Positions 52,324-60,881 of a stretch of 64,000 nucleotides of DNA are shown here, one piece after another; position 1 is the stretch's first letter, and each line of letters opens with the position of its first letter. Source of the DNA: CAWFLT01 sp963816795 (lineage in GTDB: Bacteria > Acidobacteriota > Vicinamibacteria > Vicinamibacterales > SCN-69-37); NCBI GenBank assembly GCA_963816795.1, contig CAWFLT010000002.1:1-64000 (forward strand), in the 5' to 3' direction. The translations under genes and the position numbers were made by a program. The notes under the pieces were generated by a model. That model did not search any database, had not been told where the DNA came from, and saw only the letters and a list, made by a program, of their open reading frames with translations.

Positions 52324-54870
52324 CTAATCAGCGTCGTGGCCGGGATCCAGCATCCGTTCGAGGCCGCGCTTGAGCTCGATTTCGTCGGATCTCGAGAGCT
52401 TGGCGCCGTGCCGGGTCACGTGGAAGACGTCGATCGCGGTTCGTCCTTCGGTCGAGATGAGGACGAGGTCCACGTCGCAGTCGTAGCTGGAGATCACGCG
52501 GCTGATGCGGTGGAGCAGGCCGAGTGAGTCGTCAGCGACGATCTCGAGCACCGTGTGCTTGTGCGAATGTTCCGCATCGAAGCGGACGACCGGCGCGGTG
52601 CGCCGCGGCCGCTGGTAGATCAGGCTGCGTTCCTTCCCGCCGAGGAGGGCCGTCACGTCGGCCGTTCCGGCGACGACGTCCTCGAGCCGGCGCGAGATCG
52701 CGGCTGGGGCGTCGGCGTTGTGCTGCAGAAATCCTTCCTGATCGTCGAACTGGAAGACGTCCACCACGAGCCCCTCTGGCGACGTCATCGCTTGACCGCG
52801 CAAGATGTCCATGCCGTAGTACGAGAGCAGTCCGCACAGATTCGAAAACAGTCCGGGCTGGTCGACCGTGACCACCGTCAGTTCCCAGATGCCGTCCTTC
52901 CGCTCGAGAAACGAGTGGACGTCGCCCGGCTTGATGTCCCGCGCCAGGCGCACGTGACGGTAATCGAAGAGGGAGAGGTACCGCCGCGGCAGACCCGCCA
53001 CGAAGCGAAGTAGTTCGTCTTCGGAGATATCCGATGGCCGGCCGGCCCGCAGCACCAGCAACTCGGCCGGATCCTGATCGATCAGGTCCTCGGCGTAGCC
53101 GAGGGTGAGATGGTTGTAGGTGTCGACGTACAGCCGCCAGAGCTGATCTTCCTTCCACGGCGTCAGCGTCCCGGGCCCGACGGCGTCGATGTCGACGAGC
53201 GTCATCACGCAGAGCATCTTGAGGTGCTCCTCGTTGCCGACGATGGCGGCGAGCTGCCGGACGACGGCGGGATCTTCGGAATCGCGCCGCAGGGCCAGCC
53301 GCGACATCTCGAGATGATGGCGGATCAGGAACTCGATCGTCCTCCGCGCCTCGGGCGGCAACTCGAGCCGCTCGAACATGGCCTGCGCGAGCCGCACGCT
53401 TTCGATGGCGTGATCGGCGTCCTTCCACTTGCCGACGTCGTGGTAGAGCAGTGCGAGCGCGAGCAGATCCGGCGCGTGGATTTCCTGGAGGAGACCGGCG
53501 AACCGTCCGCGCGACGTCTGTTCGGGATTCGCCAGCGCCTCCAGGTTGCGCAGCGTCAGCAGCGTGTGCTCGTCAACGGTGTAACGGTGGTAGAAGTCGC
53601 GGATCACACGGCAGTGGATGCGATCGAATTCGGGGAAGACGCGATCGAGCAATCCGCAGTCGTGCATCTGTGACAGCCGGGCGTAGAGGCCGGGCCGCGG
53701 GCGGAGCAGGTCGCGAATCAGCCGGCGTTGACCCGCCGCGGCTGTGAAGTCCTCGGGGCCGTGGCGATCGACGTGGCGTTCGATCCACGTGAGCGTCTGA
53801 TCGGCCACCGGGACTCCGCGTTCGAGCGCGGTGCGGAACACGAGGAGCCATGACGCCGGGTTCGACGCCGCGAGCGTGCGGTCCACGAATTGGACGCCGT
53901 CGTTCGAGAGCGCGAGGTTGTCGCCAAGCGGTGCCGGCGCCGATCGCACCACCGGACCGCGCGCCACCGCCGAGATCCACTCGAGCATCCGCGCGACCGT
54001 GCGCGCGTGGCGAAAGTAGGCGCTCATCAGCGCCTCGACACGGTGCTGGGCCCGCGCCCCATCGAAGCCGAGGAGGTCGGCGACCCGTTCCTGCTGGGCG
54101 TGGGTCAGGAGGTTGGTGTTGCGCCCGCTGTCGAGGTGCAGCACCGAGCGGATCCGCAGCAGGAAGTCTTCTGCCGCGCGCAACCGGCTCTCGTCGTAGC
54201 GTCCGTGGCTCGTGCGTCCCTCGGCGACGAGCATCCGGATCCACTGGACGGCCGCCACGTCTCGCAGTCCGCCCGGGGCCTCCTTGACGTCCGGTTCGAG
54301 CTGGTAGAACGTGCCGTTGTACTGGGCGTGCCGCGTCTCGTTGAGCGTCTGCAGACCCGAGAGCAAGTCGCGGGCGGCCGCGCGGCCCGCGCGCGGCAAG
54401 TACCGCCGGAGCGCGCGAAAGACCTTGGCGTCGCCGACGAGGAGCCGGGCGTCGAGCAGGCCGAGCAGCAGCTCGGGCTCGTTGATGTTCTGATCTTCAA
54501 AGTCCGCCAGCTCGTGGATCTGGTGACCGACCGTGAACTTCAAGTCCCACAGCGGGTGCAGCACGGCTTTGACCAGGCGCTCTTCCGCCTGGCCAATCTG
54601 GCCATCGAACACGATGAGCAGATCGATGTCCGAGTGCAGACAGAGGGCGCGGCGTCCGTAGCCGCCAAGCGCACAGACCACGAACGGCGTCGTGACGCTG
54701 CCCTGCGCCGGCAGGACGAGATCGCGGATCAGCTCATCGATGCGACGGGCATAACGCGACACCGCCAGGTGGCCACCGCGCCCGGCGCGAATGTCGGCGA
54801 CGAGCTCCTCCCGGGCATGCTCCAGCCACAGGGCATAGCGAGTACGGGGATCTTCCGTGCCCGGCGACAT
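52324..54870 (-). CDS. glnD: [protein-PII] uridylyltransferase / uridylyl-removing enzyme
   Basis: An 848-residue bifunctional sensor of glutamine. It modifies PII protein with UMP when nitrogen is low and removes it when glutamine is high. The nucleotidyltransferase domain has GGYGRRALCLHSDIDLLIVF with the GG and D-x-D residues. The HD domain has HTLLTLRNLEALANPEQTSR and LALLYHDVGKWKDADHAIES. Two C-terminal ACT domains are recognisable (LTVVTVDQPGLFSNLCGLLS and VLEIVADDSLGLLHRISRVI). ATG 54870 is preferred over a TTG at 54900. It is downstream of the sigma-54 activator on the same strand. PII and ammonium transport genes are not in the window. Confidence 0.95.
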   Translation of the reverse strand: MSPGTEDPRTRYALWLEHAREELVADIRAGRGGHLAVSRYARRIDELIRDLVLPAQGSVTTPFVVCALGGYGRRALCLHSDIDLLIVFDGQIGQAEERLVKAVLHPLWDLKFTVGHQIHELADFEDQNINEPELLLGLLDARLLVGDAKVFRALRRYLPRAGRAAARDLLSGLQTLNETRHAQYNGTFYQLEPDVKEAPGGLRDVAAVQWIRMLVAEGRTSHGRYDESRLRAAEDFLLRIRSVLHLDSGRNTNLLTHAQQERVADLLGFDGARAQHRVEALMSAYFRHARTVARMLEWISAVARGPVVRSAPAPLGDNLALSNDGVQFVDRTLAASNPASWLLVFRTALERGVPVADQTLTWIERHVDRHGPEDFTAAAGQRRLIRDLLRPRPGLYARLSQMHDCGLLDRVFPEFDRIHCRVIRDFYHRYTVDEHTLLTLRNLEALANPEQTSRGRFAGLLQEIHAPDLLALALLYHDVGKWKDADHAIESVRLAQAMFERLELPPEARRTIEFLIRHHLEMSRLALRRDSEDPAVVRQLAAIVGNEEHLKMLCVMTLVDIDAVGPGTLTPWKEDQLWRLYVDTYNHLTLGYAEDLIDQDPAELLVLRAGRPSDISEDELLRFVAGLPRRYLSLFDYRHVRLARDIKPGDVHSFLERKDGIWELTVVTVDQPGLFSNLCGLLSYYGMDILRGQAMTSPEGLVVDVFQFDDQEGFLQHNADAPAAISRRLEDVVAGTADVTALLGGKERSLIYQRPRRTAPVVRFDAEHSHKHTVLEIVADDSLGLLHRISRVISSYDCDVDLVLISTEGRTAIDVFHVTRHGAKLSRSDEIELKRGLERMLDPGHDAD

Positions 54871-54903
54871 GCCTGGGCGTTGATCAATCAATGACGACAA
54901 GCG

Positions 54904-55095
54904 CTAATCCCAATTCCAGAAGACCGTCCGCGACGTCTTCCATAACTTGCTCCGCCAGTCCTGCGACACCGCGGGTGTCCGCTCCGCATCGGCCGGGGCG
55001 GCCTCCGGAGTGGCAGCCGCCCGCCGGTCTTCCACGCGCTCAGCCTCTCGCGGGCCGCGGTCGACGTCGTTCGCCGGCCGATCTTTCAGTGGCAT
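54904..55095 (-). CDS. small charged protein before glnD
   Basis: A 63-residue protein from ATG 55095 (MPLKDRPANDVDRGPREAER to SKLWKTSRTVFWNWD). GGAG lies upstream at good spacing. The N-terminal two-thirds are Pro/Ala/charged and probably disordered; the end is Trp-rich. No family is recognised. It is immediately upstream of glnD and on the same strand, so it may be part of the same transcript. It could also be a chance frame. Confidence 0.4.
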   Translation of the reverse strand: MPLKDRPANDVDRGPREAERVEDRRAAATPEAAPADAERTPAVSQDWRSKLWKTSRTVFWNWD

Positions 55096-55435
55096 GACGG
55101 TCTCCAGAACAGAAGGTGCAAAAGGCAAAAGGCAAAAAGGCCGAATGATGGCGTCAGGAGCTAGGTATTTCACGATCACCCTTCAATAGCAAGACCAGGG
55201 CCATCGCCGGCGGCACGGCAAGGGCTGGCGCTGCGCGTTTTTCTTAGCAAATCGTGCGATTCCGCCGGCCGGGCTTCGCCGCCGCTTCGACAACGCTGTG
55301 TAAGTGTCTCGTCGCCACGACGTTTTTGTCGGATTGACGGGGAGGGCAGTCCGGGCGGTACGAGGAACCTTCCAGGCTGATCCGACGTTTTTGTCGGCCA
55401 ATAGGGCTCAATCGACAGCAATGTTGAATCACCGC
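55096..55435. repeat. intergenic region with a repeated short hairpin
   Basis: There is no convincing gene in these 340 bases. Two copies of a palindrome with a T-rich loop are present: CGACGTTTTTGTCGG at 55318-55332 and CCGACGTTTTTGTCGG at 55382-55397, 64 bases apart. Each can form a 5-6 bp stem. They lie between the stop of the sigma-54 activator and the start of glnD, so they could be operator sites or transcription terminators. Confidence 0.5.
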
Positions 55436-56968
55436 CTACGAGCGGAACCGGCGGCAATCGATGCGGTACTTGCGCACCTTGTAGCTGATGATCCGTTCCG
55501 TCGAATGCAGCAGCTTGGCGGCCTTCGAACGGTTGCCGCGCGTGGTCTTCAGCGCATCCTGGATGAGATCCTTTTCGTAAGCGTCCACGGCCTCGGCGAG
55601 TGACAGGTTCGTGACGGTGCCCGACGCCTCCGCGGTTTGCAGCGTCGGCGGCAGGTGATGACCGTGAATGACGTTGCCGTCGCACACGAGGACCGCGCGT
55701 TCGAGGATGTTCTGGAGCTCGCGCACGTTGCCCGGCCAGTGGTAGGCCATCAGCATGTCGATCGCCGGTGTCGAAATCCGCTTGATGTGCTTGTGGTGCT
55801 CGATCGCGAATTTCTCGAGGAAGTGGTCCGCCAGGAGCAGCACATCCGTCTTCCGGTCGCGCAGCGGCGGGACGAAGATCGCGAACACGTTCAACCGGTA
55901 GTGCAGGTCCTCGCGAAACGTGCCGGCGGCGATGGCCTTTTCCAGGTCGGCGTTGGTCGCGGCGATCAGCCGGACGTCCACCTTGACCGCCTCGGTGCCC
56001 CCCAGGCGGTCGAACTCGCGCTCCTGCAGGACGCGGAGGAGCTTGACCTGCGTCGAGAGGTGCACGTCGCCGATCTCGTCGAGGAAGAGCGTGCCGCCGT
56101 CGGCGAGCTCGAACCGGCCTTTCTTGCGCGCCTGCGCGCCCGTGAACGCGCCTTTCTCGAAGCCGAAGAGCTCCGATTCAATCAGCGAGTCGGGGAGGGC
56201 GGCGCCGCTGACCTTCACGAACGGCCGCGTCGACCGCGGCGAGTTGTAGTGGATCGCGTGCGCGATCAGCTCCTTGCCGGTGCCTGATTCGCCGCGGATG
56301 AGCACCGTCGTTCCGGTGCGAGCGACCTGCGCGATCTGCTCGTAGACGCGCCGCATCGGGCCGCTGTTGCCGATGATGTGCGAAAAGTCGTAGCGCTCGC
56401 GCAATTCCTCACGCAGGTGCGTGTTCTCTTCGATCAGCCGCTGGCGCTCGGAGTCCGCCAGCCGTTCGACTTTGACCGCCTGCGCCACCATCGAGGCGAC
56501 GATCTTCAGGAAGCGGACGACCGCGTCGTAGTCGCGGTCCGGCACGAACGGCAGGTCGGCCGAGAGCGCGCCGGCCGCCTTCCGGTTGAGCACGATCGGC
56601 ACGCAGACGAACGACACTTCCTTCGCGTGCAGGTCCTTCCGGTTCGACCGATTCAGGAACAACGGCTCCTGGCTGGCCTGCGGGACGACCACCGGCTTGC
56701 AGCTCTCGACGACGCGGCCCGTGACCCCTTCGCCGACCCGGTAGCGGGCCCGCTGGCCGTCCGCCGGCACCCCGTGCCAGGCGACGACTTGCAACTCCTT
56801 GGTATCCTGAGTCAGCAGCGTGACGGCACTGCGAATCATGCCGTGCTGGCGGTCGAGCGTTTCGAGGACGCGACGCAACCCGGGCCGAAGCTGGGGCGCC
56901 GAGGTCAGCAGTTGATTGATCTCGAGCAGGGTCGCGAGCGGTGCCGGTTCGAATGTATTGTGAGTCAC
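55436..56968 (-). CDS. NifA/NtrC-like sigma-54-dependent activator
   Basis: A 510-residue regulator. GTG 56968 starts THNTFEPAPLATLLEINQLL. An N-terminal GAF domain (about 25-180: AVTLLTQDTKELQVVAWHGV, YRVGEGVTGRVVESCKPVVV) is followed by the AAA+ activator domain with Walker A (IRGESGTGKELIAHAIHYNS), the sigma-54 contact loop ELFGFEKGAFTGAQ and Walker B (GGTLFLDEIGD). The C-terminal Fis-type helix-turn-helix is ALKTTRGNRSKAAKLLHSTE. The GAF-AAA-Fis order and the sequence around the loop are those of NifA. The gene lies ahead of glnD, so it probably controls nitrogen-responsive genes, though no nif genes are in the window. Confidence 0.85.
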   Translation of the reverse strand: MTHNTFEPAPLATLLEINQLLTSAPQLRPGLRRVLETLDRQHGMIRSAVTLLTQDTKELQVVAWHGVPADGQRARYRVGEGVTGRVVESCKPVVVPQASQEPLFLNRSNRKDLHAKEVSFVCVPIVLNRKAAGALSADLPFVPDRDYDAVVRFLKIVASMVAQAVKVERLADSERQRLIEENTHLREELRERYDFSHIIGNSGPMRRVYEQIAQVARTGTTVLIRGESGTGKELIAHAIHYNSPRSTRPFVKVSGAALPDSLIESELFGFEKGAFTGAQARKKGRFELADGGTLFLDEIGDVHLSTQVKLLRVLQEREFDRLGGTEAVKVDVRLIAATNADLEKAIAAGTFREDLHYRLNVFAIFVPPLRDRKTDVLLLADHFLEKFAIEHHKHIKRISTPAIDMLMAYHWPGNVRELQNILERAVLVCDGNVIHGHHLPPTLQTAEASGTVTNLSLAEAVDAYEKDLIQDALKTTRGNRSKAAKLLHSTERIISYKVRKYRIDCRRFRS

Positions 56969-57015
56969 GAAATGACGCGCAGGCAGCTGACGTTCGAGTA
57001 TAGCGTGGTCTGGAG

Positions 57016-57558
57016 ATGATGATGACACTGAGAGCGCTTGCGGTGGTCGCGGTGGTGAGCACGATGTCACCGGCGACGGCCGCCCAACAGACGGCACCAG
57101 CGCCGGCGGCACAGGACGCCCCGGCCTCGGCCCTGCCGAAGGCCGCACTCGACGCCCTGGAGGACCATTGGAAAGGGGCCACGGTCGCGACGGTCGATCC
57201 GCAGGCCGTCGCCTGCCAGAACGGCGGGACGGCCGCCCCGGTGGTCACCGCAGACTTCGACAGCGATTCGCTCTCCGACTATGCAGTGGCCGTGCAATTG
57301 CCCGACGGCATCAAGCTGGCCGTGCTGCTTCGCCGTGGCGAGGAGTATCGAGTCATGGACCTCGATACGCTCGGGTCCGGCCAGGCGTCCGGGTCGCTCG
57401 GCATCGAGAAACGCGGCACGCGGTTCTTGAACGCGGCGACGAATACGGACGATTTCTTTTCATCCGACACCTTGTCCGTCAACCGCTGCGGCGCGCAGAC
57501 GGTGGTGTATTTGTGGTCGGGATCAGCCTTCCGCAAGGTCCCGATCACGCGGAAGTAG
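57016..57558 (+). CDS. exported protein of unknown function
   Basis: A 180-residue protein. The signal peptide is LRALAVVAVVSTMSPATAAQ. An Ala/Pro-rich spacer leads to a mature domain with an FG-GAP-like strand (PVVTADFDSDSLSDYAVAVQ, LPDGIKLAVLLRRGEEYRVM) and a C-terminal SVNRCGAQTVVYLWSGSAFR. Function is unknown. It is divergent from the sigma-54 activator and its end overlaps the convergent gluQ gene by about 35 bases. Confidence 0.7.
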   Translation: MMMTLRALAVVAVVSTMSPATAAQQTAPAPAAQDAPASALPKAALDALEDHWKGATVATVDPQAVACQNGGTAAPVVTADFDSDSLSDYAVAVQLPDGIKLAVLLRRGEEYRVMDLDTLGSGQASGSLGIEKRGTRFLNAATNTDDFFSSDTLSVNRCGAQTVVYLWSGSAFRKVPITRK

Positions 57559-58432
57559 CGGCAGCGCGGCCACGTCCGCGGCCGAGATCGGTGCACCCGT
57601 TCCGAGCCCGGCCAGCCGCGCCGCTTCGCCGATGAGTTGCGCCGGCTGCCAGCCGCGCGCGCGCAGGTCGCGCACACCAGTGTCGCCGTCCGACTTGCTC
57701 AGTTTCTGCGTCGCCGACTTCATGATCAGCGGGTGGTGGGCAAACGTCGCCGGGCTCGTGCGGCCGAGAAGCCGCGCCAGCCGCTGCTGACGGCCGGTCG
57801 ACGCCAGCAAGTCCCTCCCACGGACCACCAGATCGATGCCCTGGCGGTGGTCGTCGACGCTGGCGACGAACTGATAGGTCCAATTGCCAAGCCGATCTCG
57901 AATGACGAGATCGCCGCATTGTGCCGACGGATCCTGGCGCCTGCGGACCACACAGCAGATCGTCGAAGGTCTCGGTGCCGGGCTCCATCCGGACGCGCCA
58001 GGCCGCGCGGCCGTCGAGCGGCCAGCCGCGGCCCCGGCATGTCCCCGGGTAGACGGCCTCACGGTCGCCTGTGGCCGTCCCGGCGGCCGCCACCTCCTGC
58101 CGGCTGCAACGACATCCGTAAACGAGCTCGTCGGCGCGCAGACGCTCCGCCGCCTCTTCGTAAATCGGATGCCGATCGCTCTGACGGCCGGCGCTGGCCC
58201 CGCGCCGGAATTCCGGCGTCGGATGGCGATCCGGTGCGAAGCCCAGCCAATCGAGATCGTCGAGCAGCGCCGCTTCGTACTCCGGCCGGCACCGCTGCCG
58301 ATCGTGATCTTCAATCCGGAGCAGCACGCCCGCGCCGCACGCGCGCGCCAGTCCCCAGACGTAAATCGCGTTGACCACGTGGCCAAGATGCAGGTAGCCG
58401 GTCGGCGCCGGCGCGAAGCGGGTCAACTGCAT
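57523..58432 (-). CDS. gluQ: glutamyl-queuosine tRNA(Asp) synthetase, one frameshift
   Basis: A repaired protein of about 300 residues. It is a truncated relative of glutamyl-tRNA synthetase that attaches Glu to the queuosine base of tRNA-Asp. ATG 58432 starts TRFAPAPTGYLHLGHVVNAI, which contains the HIGH-equivalent HLGH. LLRIEDHDRQRCRPEYEAAL, CRCSRQEV and YPGTCRGRG follow; the Cys residues and Tyr form the zinc site. Near 57940 the frame changes to DLVIRDRLGNWTYQFVASVD, DHRQGIDLVVRGRDLLASTG and the KMSKS-equivalent KLSKSDGDTG. There is no anticodon-binding domain, as expected. The indel in an otherwise complete enzyme suggests sequence error. Confidence 0.88.
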
Positions 58433-58464
58433 CGGAGTCAGGCAATGGGCACCGGGCCCAGACA

Positions 58465-60588
58465 TCAGGCACGCGCATCGGCAGCGGCGCGTTTGAGTAC
58501 CGCTTTGATATTGACCGGCGGGCCTTCGCGGAGCGGCGCCCAGAGATCGCCGACCTTCTGAAAGCGGGCCAGCGCGGTGCGAATCGTGAAATCGCGCGGG
58601 TCGACGCCGGCGGCGACTTCCTTCCACGTGAGCGGCGTCGACACCCCCGCGAAATCGGTCGCGCGCGCGGAGTAGGCGGTCGCCAACGTCTTGCCCAGGA
58701 TGTTCTGCAGATAGTCGACGTAGACGGTGCCGCGGCGGCGTTTCTTCACCATGCGTTCGATCGTGGCGATCTTCGGGTACTTCGCCGCCACGATCGACGC
58801 GACGACATGACAGAGGAGCTGTCCGGTTTCGTAGCTCGTGCGCTTCGGCAGCGGCAGGTAGATGTGCAGCCCGCGCGATCCGGATGTCTTCGGCACGCCG
58901 GGAATCCCCAGCCGATCGAGCTCGTGCTTGACGTAGCGCGCCACCGTCAGCACCTCGTCGAACCCCGCGCCGTCGCCAGGATCGAGATCGATCGCCGTGT
59001 AGTCCTGCGACAGCGGATCGGAGACACGCGAGAACCACGGGTCCTGGGAGATGGCCGCGATCTGCGTCATGTACAGGAGCGTCGTCAGCGATCCGCCGAT
59101 CAACCGATCGCGTGGGCCTTCTTCACTGGTCGGTTCGATGTCGTCGGGCAGGACTTCGCGTCGCACGCCCGCGGGCGGCGGGTCCGGGTGGCGTTGCTGA
59201 TAGAACGCCGGCTTGTCGATGCCGTTCGGGAACCGCTTCATCACCATCGGCCGGTCGGCAATCGCCGGCAGCAGGAGCGGCGACACCTGGACGTAATAGC
59301 GGAACAACTCGCCCTTCGTGATGCCGAGCCGGGGCCAGAAGATCTTGGCGAGATTGGTGACGCGCAGCGTGGCGCCATCCGGGAGGACGAGATCGCCGTC
59401 CTTCTTCGTGCGCTCGAGCTCGGTCAACTGATCGAGGAGGGTGGACAAAGACCTCGGGTGTCGTTTCCCGACGCGTTCCTCAGCGGAAACGACACCCGAG
59501 GTCTTCTCCCGCTTGTTCTTCCGGTACCGGCCATCCATCTTCAATCGTGGCGGTTGCTCATTCGCTTTGTCCGGCTCCTCCCGGCGGACGTCGCGCGCTG
59601 GCTTGTCGGTCCGACGGCCCAGATAGACGGGGTGCCGCAGCAGCCTGTCGCTGGTCCACTCCGTGAATCGGATTTCGACGACCAGGTCTGGACGGACCCA
59701 GTGCGCCTTCTCCATCGTTTTGAACGCATCCGCGAACGGGCTCTTGTCGATCCGGCGTGCCGCGAGCAGCTTCGCGACGCGCTCGAGCTCCTCCTGATCG
59801 AAGCCGGTGCCCACCGATCCCGCCCAGCGCAGCGCGCCACCGGTGTCGTAGTAGCCGACGAGCAACGATCCGAAGAAGCTTCGTGTTTGCCGCGGCTCGG
59901 TCCAGCCGCCGACGACGAACTCCTGTTGCTTGTGGAGCTTCATCTTTCGCCAGGCGGGCGTGCGGCGGCCGCTATGGTAGAGCGACTGGCCGTCCTTCGC
60001 GATGAGTCCCTCCCAGCCTTCTTCGCGCGCGCGCTGGAGCATCGGCCGGCCGTCGTCGGTCGCAATCTCGCTCAATCGCGCGACCGACCGTTCGCGCGCC
60101 GTCGGCTTCACCCGCTCCTGCAGGCGCAACCGGCGCGCGGCGAGCGGGACGCCACGCAGGTCCTCGTCACCGTCGCGCAGCAAATCGAACAGGATGATGG
60201 CCGTCGGCTGCTCGCGGGCGGCACGCTCGATGTCGGCCGGCGACGTCAGATGGATGCGGCCCTGGATGTGCTGAAACCCGAGCGGCCGGCCAGACGGGTC
60301 GAGCGCGACAATCTCGCCGTCGAGCAGCAGCGGCGCCGTGACGCGCGTTCCCACCGACTGCAGCGCACGCACGACTTCGGGAAACTGTGCCGTCTTGTCA
60401 TTGCCGTTGCGCGAGTACACCGCGACCTTCGGCGGCGACGCCTTGCCGCGCCCGGGTTGGAGATCGACCAGGGCCCGAATGCCGTCGTATTTCGGCTCGT
60501 AGATCAGGCCGGCCTGCGCCACCGGCGGCTCGTTGAGCGACGCCAGCATGGGCTGGACGTCACCAGGTGCCTCGCGCCATTTCGCCAC
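58465..60588 (-). CDS. ligD: bacterial end-joining DNA ligase D (ligase-polymerase form)
   Basis: A 707-residue protein. The ligase domain comes first: EPKYDGIRALVDLQ with nucleophilic Lys33, LLLDGEIVALD, WEGLIAKDGQSLYHSGRRTP and WRKMKLHKQQEFVVGGWTEP. A basic linker (about 360-410) leads to the primase-polymerase domain: LGITKGELFRYYVQVSPLLL, YTAIDLDPGDGAGFDEVLTV with metal-binding DLDP, and VPKTSGSRGLHIYLPL. The 3'-phosphoesterase domain found in other LigD proteins is absent, as in the Bacillus type. It works with Ku, encoded divergently 293 bases away, in non-homologous end joining. Start GTG 60588. A perfect inverted repeat lies in the linker coding region. Confidence 0.93.
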   Translation of the reverse strand: MAKWREAPGDVQPMLASLNEPPVAQAGLIYEPKYDGIRALVDLQPGRGKASPPKVAVYSRNGNDKTAQFPEVVRALQSVGTRVTAPLLLDGEIVALDPSGRPLGFQHIQGRIHLTSPADIERAAREQPTAIILFDLLRDGDEDLRGVPLAARRLRLQERVKPTARERSVARLSEIATDDGRPMLQRAREEGWEGLIAKDGQSLYHSGRRTPAWRKMKLHKQQEFVVGGWTEPRQTRSFFGSLLVGYYDTGGALRWAGSVGTGFDQEELERVAKLLAARRIDKSPFADAFKTMEKAHWVRPDLVVEIRFTEWTSDRLLRHPVYLGRRTDKPARDVRREEPDKANEQPPRLKMDGRYRKNKREKTSGVVSAEERVGKRHPRSLSTLLDQLTELERTKKDGDLVLPDGATLRVTNLAKIFWPRLGITKGELFRYYVQVSPLLLPAIADRPMVMKRFPNGIDKPAFYQQRHPDPPPAGVRREVLPDDIEPTSEEGPRDRLIGGSLTTLLYMTQIAAISQDPWFSRVSDPLSQDYTAIDLDPGDGAGFDEVLTVARYVKHELDRLGIPGVPKTSGSRGLHIYLPLPKRTSYETGQLLCHVVASIVAAKYPKIATIERMVKKRRRGTVYVDYLQNILGKTLATAYSARATDFAGVSTPLTWKEVAAGVDPRDFTIRTALARFQKVGDLWAPLREGPPVNIKAVLKRAAADARA
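59448..59505. repeat. perfect 21-bp inverted repeat within ligD
   Basis: The left arm (59448-59468) begins AAGACCTCGGGTGTCG and the right arm (59485-59505) is its exact reverse complement, with a 16-base loop. It lies in frame in the ligD part that encodes the basic linker between ligase and polymerase (KTSGVVSAEERVGKRHPRSL), so a palindromic element appears to have been tolerated inside the gene. Confidence 0.85.
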
Positions 60589-60881
60589 GGCAGATATTGT
60601 AGGCAGGAGGCACTGGCGCTGGCGCCGCCACTGGCCGTCTTTTCTTAGTTGCGCGTGGGGCCCCACGTCTTCACTCAATGCGTCGGGGCCCCACCCCCGG
60701 CGCTTGGCTCAGGGCTGCGCGCGGGTCAAAGCTCGCCTGCCCTGAGCCTGTCGAAGGGCTACGCTCGCCTTCGGGCGGTCGCCAGGCCTTGATCGCCATT
60801 CCGTGCAGTCCCGTGCACGGCCTATCTTTCCCCGCCAAATCCGCCGATAATGCCGCGTTGCGGGAGTACCGAGGATCGAAC
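60589..60881. repeat. ku-ligD intergenic region with dispersed repeats
   Basis: The divergent promoters of ligD and ku are here. 60650-60782 holds a degraded, inverted relative of the 51562-51758 repeats: GTTGCGCGTGGGGCCCCACG, then GGGGCCCCACCCCC, then CTACGCTCGCCTTCGGGCGG. Between them is CCCTGAGCCTGTCGAAGGG, a palindromic motif widespread in bacterial intergenic regions. GAGGATC before ATG 60882 is the ku ribosome site. No LexA-like operator was found. Confidence 0.65.

Noticed and set aside
55436..56968. Naming the sigma-54 activator nifA
   Set aside because: The domain order fits NifA, but no nitrogenase genes or NifA-type upstream sites (TGT-N10-ACA) were seen, so no symbol was given.
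58807..60648. Plus-strand open frame of about 613 codons opposite ligD
   Set aside because: It is antisense to the ligase and polymerase motifs of LigD; composition is a shadow.
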